Shown here in pieces: positions 44,498 through 54,554 of a DNA stretch of 64,000 nucleotides (within the stretch, counting starts at the first letter, position 1; the number at the start of each line of letters is the position of its first letter). This DNA comes from Flammeovirga yaeyamensis (lineage in GTDB: Bacteria; Bacteroidota; Bacteroidia; Cytophagales; Flammeovirgaceae), in NCBI RefSeq assembly GCF_018736045.1, contig NZ_CP076132.1:4742501-4806500 (forward strand), in the 5' to 3' direction. The notes beneath the pieces were generated by a model. That model was not told where the DNA came from, ran no database searches, and worked only from the letters and a program-made list of their open reading frames with translations. The translations under genes were made by a program, and so were the position numbers.

Positions 44498-47400
44498 TCA
44501 ATCAATCATCAATTTCAATTTTTCATTTCCTGTAGCATCTATAATAAAATAGATACCTTCTTTTAGGGAAATATCAAATGAATTTTCTCCTTCTTCCCAT
44601 TGCAAAGTCCCTACAATTTGTCCGTTGATATTCACAATTTGTCCACTCCCCGAGTAAGGTGATACCAAAACAAACGATCCTTGATTGGGATTAGGATAAA
44701 TTTTTAACACTTTCATCTCAGAAAAACTTAAATTTGCTCTATTCGAACTAGATCCCAAATCTATAGACACGGTTTCTACCCAAACAGATCCTCCTGTAGC
44801 ATTCAGTGCTTTTATTCTAAATGTATATTGTTTTCCTGCTTCAAGATTAGATAACACAAAGCTCGTTTGATTGGCAGGAACATCTGGAATCCCTCCACCG
44901 CGGTAACTGTCGCCTGATAATTGTGATTGGATATCAAAACGGTCTTCGTTATCTGAATTATCGCTCCAATGAATTTGAACAGAAGTAGACGATAATTTCT
45001 CGACCCAAACTTCACAAGGAGGGTGAGGTTTACCTCCAGAACTTTGAAGACTACAATCTCCTGTTTTTACCACTTCTTGATTATCTGTATTGTTATCATT
45101 ACCGCCATTATTAGAATTATTACCATTTAAATCAAAAGGATTAGTCGTCACCCACACTGATCCTCCATTTCCATTGACTGCTTTTATTCTAAAACTATAT
45201 GTGGCTCCATCTTCTAATCCATCAATAATTACTTCTGTCGCATTTCGATCACCATCCGGCATTCCTGAAGCTCTAAAGCTATCTCCCTCTAATTGTTTTT
45301 GGATATCAAAATAATCTTCATTACTAGAATTATCATTCCACAAAAGTTTAACGCTACTAGAAGATAATTTTTCAATACGAACATTACATGGAGGATTAGG
45401 TTTTCCTGCTGGGCTGACCGCATCGCAACTTCCTACTCCATCGTTATCTGTTGGAGGTGGATTACTTGGCGGTTGTTGTCCATTAATCACTTTAGCGGTT
45501 AAACCACCACCAGAAGTTGCCATATAAAATCGAGTAACTCCCTGATCGTCTGTAAAAACTCTTGTTCGTTGAGCTACTGTGTATTCTACTTCATGAGAAG
45601 AATTATCAGCACCAAAATTTACTAGGTTAGTAATAGAACCATCGGCATTAATTGTTCCTTGGATCACTCCAAAACCTTTTCTGGTCAACTGCCAAACGTG
45701 GTAAGGAATATATATTTTATTGCCATGTACAGAGAAATCGCCGATCATAAAATCATGTTGCTCAGGAATAAACCAATCGGGTTCTCCTAAAACTGCAAAA
45801 GCATCTCTCCAGTACAACGCTTGTCGGTAAGTTTTGTCTCCATTGAGAGCAAAATAAATATCATGACGTCTTAGGTTATTACCCAATTCCGGATTATTTC
45901 TAGTCGTTAATGTAATCACATTACCACCAACCACTGTAACCTCTACTCCTCCTTCGGTATTCCCTTGAGCATTGAAATAGTTTGATTTTCCATTGACATC
46001 TACACCCAACTCATTACTAAAACTACCATCTGCATTTCTTGTCAGTTTTAGATTTCCTAACTGACATTTTACATAAAGCACATTTGAATTATTCGGATCA
46101 AAACTGATATCATTTACTGGCAAACTTTGATTCGGTATCCCACTCAGACTTCCCCAAGCTTCATAAAACAATTTATCGTTACTATTGTCTTCATCGATTA
46201 ACGTTCTGATATCATCTGTTACAAAAACTCCCTTTTGAGTACCACAATAGACTCTATACGGTTGATTTGGATCTGATTTAATGATCCATGATCTCACTGC
46301 AGGCAAACCTTTTCTTGGCACTTCATCCTGTTTACCAGAGATAAACACTTTCCAATCATCTGCTTGATTTTGAGTTGTAGTTAATTGCTTGAATGCCATT
46401 TCTGCATTACCACCTGGATTACCTCCACCCCAACCATAAGCAATCGAAGCCAATATTAAAGGGTTTTGACCTTCATCGATCACTAAAAAACTATGTGCAT
46501 CTTGTTGAGAAGGTGTATTTAATTGTGTCCAAGAATAACCATAATCGTAACTCTCTAACATTCCATTATCAGCTTGTCCCATCACTGCATAATTGTCATG
46601 AATTGCTACATCATAAGTAAATGTAGATTGAGTGCCATTGGTATGATAAGTGGTCGCTCCATTACCCAAAGTAGAAATCGCTGAACAGCTTTGAATATCC
46701 CAAGAATCTTGATTGGCTGCATCTCCAACAAAAAAACTTTGTTGCGACATGGTCAATACCCCACGTTGATACGTTACATTTCCAAAATCTCTAGAATTCC
46801 ATGTACCCGACCATTTTGCAGGCCAATAGTTTTTATTTCTTGATTGATTTACCACGTACTGATTCCATCCTGCATCTGTGGTAATCCCTCTCCCGAACTT
46901 ATTAAAATTAAAGATGGATTTAATTTCTCCTGAAACAGTTGAGCCGTTCACGGTAAATTCCCCTTCATACAATCCGTCATTTCGTCCTTGCGTAAACTGA
47001 CTCACCAAAACATGATGCTTTCCATTCGGTTCATTTCTCTGCCAAACTTTTGGCTGCCAATAAATAATCTTATCGTCAACACCTGCCAAGCCTAAATCTT
47101 GCCAAGCACCGTTTGGATAAGACTTTACAAACAGATGGCTCGCTCTTAATTGTTGATTAGAACCTCTAGAACTTCCTCTTTTATTATAAATAGCATATAA
47201 CCATTTTCCGTCTTTGGTAAGATCTGCCCCCATACATTCGCCTATGGTTTCATTTACTCCATCAGTTCCTGTCGGACCTTGTATTTTTGTCCAGTTTCCT
47301 CCCTTATTAATTGATGAATACAGTCCTGTTCCCGCAGCCACTAAAATATGACTGTTATTTGTTGGATTGATGGTAATACTATTGACTCTTCTGTAGCCTG

Positions 47401-47932
47401 TCCCTTGTGCATAGGCTACTTGATTCCAGGTCGTACCTCTATCATCTGTCACATAGATCACCTGACTACCGTCTTCTATTACTTCTAGTTTTCTAGTAAA
47501 CTGAATCAACCACTGATTACCCGCATAGATTCTTTTTTCATCTTTACTATCGACTGTAATCACCCCAATAGGTTCATCATCAATTACTCCCTTGTTTTCG
47601 GTCCAAGTAACTCCATCATCATCAGAGTAGGCTATTCCTTCAAAAGAGCCATAAAAAATACGGTTTCCAGATTGTTGTGCTAAAATAGCTAAGCTTGTAG
47701 GTACATTTTGGCCCCTGTAGATCCAGTTTTCACCGTAATCGTTCGTTAAATAGAAGCCTTCCATATCACTACAAACAAACATCCTTCCCGGCTGGTTTTC
47801 ATAACAAGAAAGACCTTGAACCCTTCCGCCGTGTCCGGGGTTCATATTTATCCATTGCGCATAAAGTGTCGTAGCAGACGTCCAAATAAACATTTGGGTC
47901 AGCAAAAGTGTAAGTGAAAATTTCATAATCAT
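44498..47932 (-). CDS. Secreted sortilin/BNR-like beta-propeller protein with two FN3 domains and T9SS tail
   Basis: 1144 residues, signal peptide ending TTLYAQ. Residues about 27-840 contain repeated BNR/Asp-box-type blades (YLTNDYGENWIYRG, YSDDDGVTWTENKG, YVTDDRGTTWNQVA, YSSINKGGNWTKIQG, SYDYGYSWTQL), as in sortilin-like and GH74 xyloglucanase propellers. I cannot place the catalytic aspartates of GH74, so activity is open. Two nearly duplicated modules follow (each starting C-x-GKPxPPC, then an FN3 domain, about 855-955 and 970-1065). The last 75 or so residues are a type IX sorting domain (LKIYPNPNQGSFVLVSP). It is transcribed alone, between the pnt and rpoC genes. Confidence 0.78.
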   Translation of the reverse strand: MIMKFSLTLLLTQMFIWTSATTLYAQWINMNPGHGGRVQGLSCYENQPGRMFVCSDMEGFYLTNDYGENWIYRGQNVPTSLAILAQQSGNRIFYGSFEGIAYSDDDGVTWTENKGVIDDEPIGVITVDSKDEKRIYAGNQWLIQFTRKLEVIEDGSQVIYVTDDRGTTWNQVAYAQGTGYRRVNSITINPTNNSHILVAAGTGLYSSINKGGNWTKIQGPTGTDGVNETIGECMGADLTKDGKWLYAIYNKRGSSRGSNQQLRASHLFVKSYPNGAWQDLGLAGVDDKIIYWQPKVWQRNEPNGKHHVLVSQFTQGRNDGLYEGEFTVNGSTVSGEIKSIFNFNKFGRGITTDAGWNQYVVNQSRNKNYWPAKWSGTWNSRDFGNVTYQRGVLTMSQQSFFVGDAANQDSWDIQSCSAISTLGNGATTYHTNGTQSTFTYDVAIHDNYAVMGQADNGMLESYDYGYSWTQLNTPSQQDAHSFLVIDEGQNPLILASIAYGWGGGNPGGNAEMAFKQLTTTQNQADDWKVFISGKQDEVPRKGLPAVRSWIIKSDPNQPYRVYCGTQKGVFVTDDIRTLIDEDNSNDKLFYEAWGSLSGIPNQSLPVNDISFDPNNSNVLYVKCQLGNLKLTRNADGSFSNELGVDVNGKSNYFNAQGNTEGGVEVTVVGGNVITLTTRNNPELGNNLRRHDIYFALNGDKTYRQALYWRDAFAVLGEPDWFIPEQHDFMIGDFSVHGNKIYIPYHVWQLTRKGFGVIQGTINADGSITNLVNFGADNSSHEVEYTVAQRTRVFTDDQGVTRFYMATSGGGLTAKVINGQQPPSNPPPTDNDGVGSCDAVSPAGKPNPPCNVRIEKLSSSSVKLLWNDNSSNEDYFDIQKQLEGDSFRASGMPDGDRNATEVIIDGLEDGATYSFRIKAVNGNGGSVWVTTNPFDLNGNNSNNGGNDNNTDNQEVVKTGDCSLQSSGGKPHPPCEVWVEKLSSTSVQIHWSDNSDNEDRFDIQSQLSGDSYRGGGIPDVPANQTSFVLSNLEAGKQYTFRIKALNATGGSVWVETVSIDLGSSSNRANLSFSEMKVLKIYPNPNQGSFVLVSPYSGSGQIVNINGQIVGTLQWEEGENSFDISLKEGIYFIIDATGNEKLKLMID

Positions 47933-47941
47933 TCATTTTAT

Positions 47942-47970
47942 GAGTCATTCATTCTTAAAATGAATCACTC
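47942..47970 (-). other. Inverted repeat in the leader of the propeller gene
   Basis: GAGTCATTCATT (47942-47953) and AATGAATCACTC (47959-47970) are complementary except one position and begin 10 bases upstream of the start codon. It could be an operator or a leader hairpin controlling translation. Confidence 0.4.
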
Positions 47971-48047
47971 CATTTCTACTTTCATACTGACTTAAGCTAT
48001 TATACAATCAAAATTGGACGTTTTTAAATTATAATTTTCCCCAATTT

Positions 48048-48055
48048 CAAATGTA
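48048..48055 (-). promoter_or_regulatory. -7 promoter element of the propeller gene
   Basis: The minus strand reads TACATTTG, 116 bases before the start codon. The spacer 47933-48217 holds no gene. Confidence 0.4.
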
Positions 48056-48217
48056 TAACAGCTTATCAATATCATTCTTTTGATGATTGATAAAAGTGTA
48101 GCGCTACGAGTCAGTTCGATTAATGCAGGCAAATTCGCATAACTTAACTCATCTATTTGTTTGAATTAAAAAAACGAAAGAAAATTAATTGATGTGGTCA
48201 GAGAATTTTGAGCATGA

Positions 48218-48252
48218 AAAAAGCCCCTCACCTTTCGATGAGGGGCTTTTAA
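48218..48252 (-). terminator. Terminator of rpoC
   Basis: AAAGCCCCTCA (48221-48231) pairs perfectly with TGAGGGGCTTT (48240-48250), with a T run on the minus strand. Confidence 0.9.
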
Positions 48253-48267
48253 AACCGCTTGCAAATA

Positions 48268-51200
48268 TTATAAACCAGAGTGGCTTATAGTGTGTCTTTC
48301 TCTAGAGTCGATCAATGCTTCGTACTCTTCTTTAGAGCCTACACGGATCGCATCATAGTCGCGAAGACCTGTACCTGCAGGAATCAAGTGACCTACAATT
48401 ACGTTTTCTTTCAAACCAACTAGTTCGTCACGCTTACCTCTAATAGAAGCTTCACTTAACACTTTAGTTGTCTCTTGGAAAGAGGCTGCTGAAATAAACG
48501 ACTTCGTATCCAATGATGCCTGAGTAATACCTTGAAGAGTAGGTCTTGAAATAGCTGGCTGTGCGTCACGCACTTTCATCTCTTTCATGTCTCTACGTTT
48601 CAAGCTAGAGTTTTCGTCTCTCATTTCACGGAATGAGATTAGAGCACCCGCTTTGTAATTTGCTGAGTCACCCGCATCAGTAACGATCTTCATGGCTAAC
48701 ACCTTATCGTTTTCTTCACGGAAAGTAAATTTCTCTACTACTTGACCTGGCAAGAATGTAGTATCACCGTTATCTTCGATTACTACTTTTTGCATCATTT
48801 GGCGTACGATCACCTCGATATGCTTATCGTTGATCTTCACACCTTGTAAACGGTATACATCTTGAATTTCGTTCACTAGGTACTCCTGAACTGCAGTAGG
48901 ACCTGAGATTTTCAAGATGTCTGCAGGAGTAATTGCACCGTCTGAAAGTGGCATACCCGCTCTCACATAGTCATTTTCCTGCACCAAAATGTGTTTCGAC
49001 AAGTTCACCATGTAACGACGTTTCACACCGTCACGTGATTCTACGAATAACTCACGGTTTGCACGTTTTACCGCACCATAAGTTACAATACCGTCAATTT
49101 CAGAAACTACAGCTGGCGACGATGGGTTACGTGCTTCGAATAATTCGGTTACACGTGGAAGACCACCGGTAATGTCTCGTGATTTACCTGCAGAACGAGG
49201 AATCTTCACAAGGATATCACCTGCTTTTACTTTCTGACCATCCTCAACGATCAAACGAGCGTCTGTTGGAAGGTTGGACGCTACTGTTTCCCCTTTGTCA
49301 CCAGCGATGTGGATAATTGGGTTTTTCGTCTTGTCCTTAGTATCAATAATTACTTTCTCCTCATAGCCAGTCATTTCGTCTGTTTCTACTCGGTAAGTAA
49401 TATCTTTTTCAATTGATTCGAATTCAGTAACACCATTGTACTGTGCTAAGATTACGGCGTTAAATGGATCCCAGTTACAGATCACATCTCCTTCCTCAAT
49501 CATATCACCTTCCTTCACGTGAAGGTAAGAACCGTATTGAACGTGAGCGTTGAAAGCAACTTTTCCTTCTTCGTCAAGAACGTTCAATTCAGCAGTACGT
49601 GCCATTACTACATCCTTCTCATCTCCATTTGCATCTTTCGACTTCACTGAACGCATTTCTTCGAAAGTAACTTTACCGCCTTTCTTTGCTTTCAATGACG
49701 CGTCAATCGCAATGTTGGATGCTACACCACCGACGTGGAATGTACGTAGTGTCAGCTGAGTACCTGGCTCACCAATTGATTGTGCTGCGATTACACCTAC
49801 AGATTCACCTTTACCAGCTACACCGCCAGTTGCAAGGTTTTTACCGTAACATTTCTCACAAACACCTTTACGAGTCTCACAAGTAAGTACTGAACGTACT
49901 TCTACTTCTTCGATACCCACTTCTTCAATTTCTTGAGCTACTTCTGGAGTAATTAGACCAGTTGCACCAACAATGATCTCTCCAGTTTCAGGATGCTCAA
50001 CATCATTAAGAGAAGTACGACCTTCGATTCTGTCGCTCAATGGCTCCTTAATCTCATCGTTTTCTTTTAATGCAGTTACCGTTAAACCTCTTAAAGTACC
50101 ACAATCAACTTCTGTTACAACTACATCTTGAGCAACGTCTACCAAACGACGAGTTAGGTAACCCGCATCGGCTGTTTTCAAGGCTGTATCTGCAAGACCT
50201 TTACGCGCACCGTGAGTTGAAATAAAGTACTCCAATACGTCTAGACCTTCTTTAAAGTTCGAAAGGATAGGGTTTTCGATAATGTTTGCTCCAGAAGCAC
50301 CACCTAAGTTTTTCTGAGGTTTCGCCATTAGACCCCTCATACCACCTAACTGACGAATTTGCTCTCTTGAACCACGGGCTCCTGAGTGCATCATCATATA
50401 GATTGAGTTGAATCCTTGGTTATCCTCTTCCATTTGAGTCATTACTGTAGACGTTAACGTGTTGTTTGTTTTCGTCCAAACGTCAATTACTTGGTTGTAA
50501 CGTTCGTTATCAGTGATAAGACCCATCATGAAGTTGTTACGAATAACGTCTACTTCACCTTTCGCTGATTCAATTAAATCAACTTTTTCCTTAGGGATAA
50601 TGATTTCATCAAGACCGAATGACAAACCACCTTTGTAGGCCATTTGGAAACCTTCGTGCTTGATATCATCAAGGAACTGAGCAGCACGTGCCATACCTAC
50701 GATATCTACCACTTTCGCGATAATTACCTGTAGAGCTTTCTTAGAAAGTAGTTCGTTTACGAAACCTACTTCTTCAGGTACGTGTTGATTGAATAATACT
50801 CGACCAGCAACAGTTTCGATGAATTTCTCCTCTAACTCGCCAGTTTCCTCATTCAATACTTTTGTTTTAACAAAGATCCAAGAGTGACGTGAGATAGCCC
50901 CTTCGTTCAAGGCGATGATCACTTCCTCTGAGTTGTAGAACCTCTTACCTTCACCTTTTACGATTTCAGTATCAGTTGTACGACGACCTTTTGTCATATA
51001 ATAAAGACCTAATACCATATCCTGAGAAGGTACGGCGATAGGTTTACCATTTGCAGGGTTAAGGATGTTATGCGATGCTAACATCAATAGAGATGCCTCT
51101 AATACAGCTTCGTGTCCTAGTGGTACGTGAACGGCCATCTGGTCACCATCGAAATCGGCGTTGAAGGCTGTTGTTACCAATGGGTGTAATTGGATTGCTT

Positions 51201-52575
51201 TACCCTCGATTAATTTCGGTTGGAAAGCTTGGATACCCAATCTGTGAAGAGTAGGGGCACGGTTTAGTAGTACTGGATGACCTTTCAATACGTTTTCAAG
51301 GATATCCCAAACTACTGGATCTTTACGGTCAACGATTTTCTTCGCTGATTTTACCGTTTTTACGATACCACGCTCGATCAACTTACGAATAATGAACGGC
51401 TTGAATAATTCAGCTGCCATATTCTTAGGAAGACCACACTCGTGTAATTTAAGCTCTGGACCTACTACAATTACAGAACGACCTGAGTAGTCCACACGCT
51501 TACCTAATAGGTTTTGACGGAAACGACCTTGCTTACCTTTCAACATATCTGAAAGTGATTTCAATGGACGGTTACCATCAGAACGTACCGCGTTCACTTT
51601 ACGAGAGTTGTCGAATAATGAGTCAACAGCCTCTTGAAGCATACGCTTCTCGTTACGTAAAATTACTTCTGGTGCTTTGATATCGATCAGACGCTTCAGA
51701 CGGTTGTTACGGATGATTACTCTTCTGTACAAGTCGTTCAAGTCTGATGTTGCGAAACGACCACCATCTAGTGGAACTAATGGACGTAATTCTGGTGGAA
51801 TTACAGGAACCATACGGATCACCATCCACTCAGGACGGTTCTCAATTCTCGTTCTCGCATCTCTGAATGCCTCAACAACACGAAGACGCTTCAATGCTTC
51901 TGCCTTACGTTGTTGTGAAGTATCGTTATTTGCCTGGTCACGCAATGCAGCGGCCATGTCATCCAAATTAGTACGAGACAATAACATTTCTAATGCCTCA
52001 GCACCCATCTTAGCGATGAATTTGTCTGGATGATCGTCTTCTAATTGTCTGTTTTCGCTAGGAAGTTTATCCATGATATCTAGGTACTCATCCTCAGTAA
52101 GGAAGTCCATTTTAGCGATACCATCTGCAGCTTTTACACCTTCTTGGATAACTACATAGCGCTCGTAGTAAATGATTTGATCAAGTTTCTTCGTTGGTAA
52201 ACCTAATAGGTAACCAATTTTGTTCGGTAAAGAACGGAAGTACCAAATGTGTGCTACTGGCACAACTAGTTGGATGTGACCCATTCTTTCACGACGAACC
52301 TTTTTCTCTGTTACTTCTACACCACAGCGGTCACAAATAATACCCTTATAACGGATACGCTTGTATTTACCACAGTGACATTCCCAGTCTTTTACAGGAC
52401 CGAAAATTCTTTCACAGAATAAACCACCCATCTCCGGCTTGTACGTACGGTAGTTGATGGTTTCTGGTTGAGTTACTTCGCCATGTGAGCTCTCCAAGAT
52501 TGATTCTGGAGAAGCCAAACTCACGGTTACCGAAGTAAAATCGTTGTTGATCTTTTTGTTTTTTCTGAACGCCAT
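48268..52575 (-). CDS. rpoC: DNA-directed RNA polymerase subunit beta'
   Basis: Largest catalytic subunit of RNA polymerase, 1435 residues from the ATG at 52575. The frame can be read 10 codons further to a TTG at 52605, but that TTG sits inside a TATATTTG promoter element. The first zinc site has C66, C68, C81 and C84 (CHCGKY ... CDRCGVE); the catalytic NADFDGDQM lies at about 471-479; the second zinc site is [13 protein letters not shown] near residue 900. The protein looks complete. Notably rpoB is not beside it: the upstream neighbour is a divergent outer-membrane gene 526 bases away, and no rplJ/rplL genes are seen. Confidence 0.97.
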   Translation of the reverse strand: MAFRKNKKINNDFTSVTVSLASPESILESSHGEVTQPETINYRTYKPEMGGLFCERIFGPVKDWECHCGKYKRIRYKGIICDRCGVEVTEKKVRRERMGHIQLVVPVAHIWYFRSLPNKIGYLLGLPTKKLDQIIYYERYVVIQEGVKAADGIAKMDFLTEDEYLDIMDKLPSENRQLEDDHPDKFIAKMGAEALEMLLSRTNLDDMAAALRDQANNDTSQQRKAEALKRLRVVEAFRDARTRIENRPEWMVIRMVPVIPPELRPLVPLDGGRFATSDLNDLYRRVIIRNNRLKRLIDIKAPEVILRNEKRMLQEAVDSLFDNSRKVNAVRSDGNRPLKSLSDMLKGKQGRFRQNLLGKRVDYSGRSVIVVGPELKLHECGLPKNMAAELFKPFIIRKLIERGIVKTVKSAKKIVDRKDPVVWDILENVLKGHPVLLNRAPTLHRLGIQAFQPKLIEGKAIQLHPLVTTAFNADFDGDQMAVHVPLGHEAVLEASLLMLASHNILNPANGKPIAVPSQDMVLGLYYMTKGRRTTDTEIVKGEGKRFYNSEEVIIALNEGAISRHSWIFVKTKVLNEETGELEEKFIETVAGRVLFNQHVPEEVGFVNELLSKKALQVIIAKVVDIVGMARAAQFLDDIKHEGFQMAYKGGLSFGLDEIIIPKEKVDLIESAKGEVDVIRNNFMMGLITDNERYNQVIDVWTKTNNTLTSTVMTQMEEDNQGFNSIYMMMHSGARGSREQIRQLGGMRGLMAKPQKNLGGASGANIIENPILSNFKEGLDVLEYFISTHGARKGLADTALKTADAGYLTRRLVDVAQDVVVTEVDCGTLRGLTVTALKENDEIKEPLSDRIEGRTSLNDVEHPETGEIIVGATGLITPEVAQEIEEVGIEEVEVRSVLTCETRKGVCEKCYGKNLATGGVAGKGESVGVIAAQSIGEPGTQLTLRTFHVGGVASNIAIDASLKAKKGGKVTFEEMRSVKSKDANGDEKDVVMARTAELNVLDEEGKVAFNAHVQYGSYLHVKEGDMIEEGDVICNWDPFNAVILAQYNGVTEFESIEKDITYRVETDEMTGYEEKVIIDTKDKTKNPIIHIAGDKGETVASNLPTDARLIVEDGQKVKAGDILVKIPRSAGKSRDITGGLPRVTELFEARNPSSPAVVSEIDGIVTYGAVKRANRELFVESRDGVKRRYMVNLSKHILVQENDYVRAGMPLSDGAITPADILKISGPTAVQEYLVNEIQDVYRLQGVKINDKHIEVIVRQMMQKVVIEDNGDTTFLPGQVVEKFTFREENDKVLAMKIVTDAGDSANYKAGALISFREMRDENSSLKRRDMKEMKVRDAQPAISRPTLQGITQASLDTKSFISAASFQETTKVLSEASIRGKRDELVGLKENVIVGHLIPAGTGLRDYDAIRVGSKEEYEALIDSRERHTISHSGL

Positions 52576-52602
52576 TTGCAATTTGCGGTTTTCTTGAATC
52601 TG

Positions 52603-52610
52603 CAAATATA
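52603..52610 (-). promoter_or_regulatory. -7 promoter element of rpoC
   Basis: The minus strand reads TATATTTG, a TAnnTTTG match, 27 bases before the ATG at 52575, giving a leader of about 20 bases. This supports rpoC being transcribed on its own. The gap 52611-53040 shows no gene or clear structure. Confidence 0.55.
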
Positions 52611-53040
52611 GGAAGTATTAATCAAATTTTCTATTCAACGCAATGAAAAATCACTTATATTTTTACTTTTCGGAACTTTTATCTGTAAGTGATTGATTTA
52701 CAGTAAATTTTAATCATGCCAATTTTTCTAAAAGTTACTTAACAGCATGAAATAGTACTATTTTTTTTAATCAAGTGAGGATTATCATCAAATAATTTGT
52801 CGAAGTCTACATCTCAATTTTCTATAAGTTGAAAGTGATACTTACCTCATCTGCACTATATTATTGTAAAGATTAGATCAATATCACATCAGGTGTCAAA
52901 TCAACTAACGCTATTCAATAGAATACAAACCGAGTATTTGATGTTTATCCGAGATTATTTTTTTAAAACTCAATCTTCATCAAAAACAGTTCATTAAGAA
53001 AGTAGTACAAAAAACATCTCTCATAAATTCATTTTTCTCT

Positions 53041-53048
53041 TATATTTG
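53041..53048 (+). promoter_or_regulatory. -7 promoter element of the beta-barrel protein gene
   Basis: TATATTTG, a TAnnTTTG match, 53 bases before the ATG at 53102. No -33 element is evident. Confidence 0.45.
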
Positions 53049-53101
53049 AATAGCATTTGGTACCATATCAATTAATTTGGGTACATAAACAGAATCACAA
53101 C

Positions 53102-53791
53102 ATGAAAAAGCTTAGTCTAGCCATCCTTTTATCCTTCATATCCATTTCACTTTTTGCTCAGAATCCATTAAAGAAAATTCCTGGTAACTTTTACCTTGAT
53201 TTAGGATTGACCAATTGGGCAGACGATAGTGGATTACCGTTAGAAACACAATCTAGATCTGTATCTATCTCTTATATGTATGAATTTACTTTATCGAGTA
53301 GTGGTAAATTCACTTTTAACCCAGGTATTGGTTATTCTGCAGATAACTTCTTCTTTAAAAATGGTCAGACTTTAGGAAAAAATGGAGATCAAACACAAAT
53401 TGTAGATACCAACCTTTTGTTCGATAACACGAAGAAATCGAAAATGGTAGCTAACTATGTAGAGATTCCATTGGAGTTCAGATTTAGAACTCACCCAGGA
53501 AAGGATGCTTTCCGTCTAGCTGTTGGTGCTAAGTTTGGTTACATGTTCGCAAGTCATACTAAAGTAAAACACGAAACAAATGGCGATACCAGAATCGCAA
53601 AAGATAAAGGAAACTTAAATTTAAATGATTTCAGAGGTCAGTTTATCGGAAGAATTGGTTACAAATGGATCAACTTCTTCTGTGCTTACGGATTTACCGA
53701 AACGTTTAAAGACAATGCCGTTGCTATTCCAAATGGAACAACTTTAGACAGTACTCCTTATACTATAGGTATTACTTTCTCAAGTTTCTAA
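53102..53791 (+). CDS. Outer-membrane beta-barrel protein (PorT/OmpX-like)
   Basis: 229 residues starting at MKKLSLAILL, which gives a normal signal peptide ending LFAQ; the frame upstream to 53057 lies in the leader. The mature part shows alternating amphipathic strands (NFYLDLGLTNWADD, KFTFNPGIGYSADNFFF, VEIPLEFRFRTHP, AFRLAVGAKFGYMFAS, INFFCAYGFTETF, YTIGITFSSF) ending in a C-terminal Phe. This is typical of small 8-strand porin-like barrels (OMP_b-brl family). It is transcribed alone between rpoC and tsaE. The function is unknown. Confidence 0.8.
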   Translation: MKKLSLAILLSFISISLFAQNPLKKIPGNFYLDLGLTNWADDSGLPLETQSRSVSISYMYEFTLSSSGKFTFNPGIGYSADNFFFKNGQTLGKNGDQTQIVDTNLLFDNTKKSKMVANYVEIPLEFRFRTHPGKDAFRLAVGAKFGYMFASHTKVKHETNGDTRIAKDKGNLNLNDFRGQFIGRIGYKWINFFCAYGFTETFKDNAVAIPNGTTLDSTPYTIGITFSSF

Positions 53792-53810
53792 TCCATCAAA
53801 AAATTAAATC

Positions 53811-53847
53811 AAAAGCCTTCATTTCTTTAAGAATTGAAGGCTTTTTT
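53811..53847 (+). terminator. Terminator of the beta-barrel protein gene
   Basis: AAGCCTTCA (53813-53821) pairs with TGAAGGCTT (53835-53843), followed by a T run. The following gap to 54083 shows no gene. Confidence 0.85.
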
Positions 53848-54083
53848 GATAGATGAAGGTCGTAAAACTCAATATTTTATCTAAGGATGATCTATCAAAC
53901 AAAATTTTTAAGTAAATTCATCACCCGAATAAAGCAATTAATGAAAGTAATCGATTTAATATTTTAAGTATCCCCACTTCACAAAGTGATACATCACTAT
54001 TACAACTAGATATTTGATATCCCCAAAAGTGAAAATGAATATTAAATAAGCCGTAATCATTACTCTTGATCAATGGAATAATT

Positions 54084-54091
54084 TATCTTTG
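54084..54091 (+). promoter_or_regulatory. -7 promoter element of tsaE
   Basis: TATCTTTG, a perfect TAnnTTTG match, ends only 6 bases before the ATG at 54098. Transcription would start at or next to the A of ATG, giving a leaderless message. Confidence 0.5.
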
Positions 54092-54097
54092 ACGCTT

Positions 54098-54535
54098 ATG
54101 GAAACGAAAGAGTTAAAAATTACCACAAACTCCATCGATGATTTGAATAATGCTGCAAAACAAATTCTTGAGTTTGCACAGGATTCATCGAAGGTTTGGT
54201 TATTTCATGGAGAGATGGGAGCGGGAAAAACCACTTTCATAAAAGCAATTTGCGAAGTGTTGGGAGTGATGGATCACGTCAATAGTCCAACATTTGCTTT
54301 GGTAAACGAGTACATGACCGATCAGGCAGATACCGTTTATCATTTTGACATGTACAGAATTAAAGATCCTTCAGAAGCATTTGATATCGGATTTGAGGAG
54401 TACATCTACAGCGACAATCTTTGTCTGATAGAGTGGCCTTCAAAAGTTGAAAGATTATTACCTGAAGACTGTACAGAAGTAACTATCGTTCCCATTGATG
54501 AAACAACAAGGGAAATAAGTATTCGTATCGTTTAA
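54098..54535 (+). CDS. tsaE: tRNA threonylcarbamoyladenosine biosynthesis protein TsaE
   Basis: Small ATPase that works with TsaB, TsaC and TsaD to make t6A37 on ANN-decoding tRNAs, cytoplasmic. The Walker A motif GEMGAGKTT is at about 38-46; the family motifs SPTFALVNEY and YHFDMYRI follow, and LIEWPSKVERLLPED is near the end. The start was set at ATG 54098 (145 residues); a TTG start at 54089 would lie inside the promoter element. It is followed 19 bases later by the alanine-dehydrogenase-like gene, with which it forms an operon. Confidence 0.94.
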   Translation: METKELKITTNSIDDLNNAAKQILEFAQDSSKVWLFHGEMGAGKTTFIKAICEVLGVMDHVNSPTFALVNEYMTDQADTVYHFDMYRIKDPSEAFDIGFEEYIYSDNLCLIEWPSKVERLLPEDCTEVTIVPIDETTREISIRIV

Positions 54536-54554
54536 TTTTTTAAGACGGAGAAAC

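Noticed and set aside
52576-52605. Ten extra N-terminal codons of rpoC from a TTG
   Set aside because: The extension runs into the -7 promoter element, and beta' proteins of this group begin near MAFRKNKK.
54089-54097. Alternative TTG start of tsaE
   Set aside because: It falls inside the TATCTTTG promoter element; the ATG at 54098 fits the family start better.
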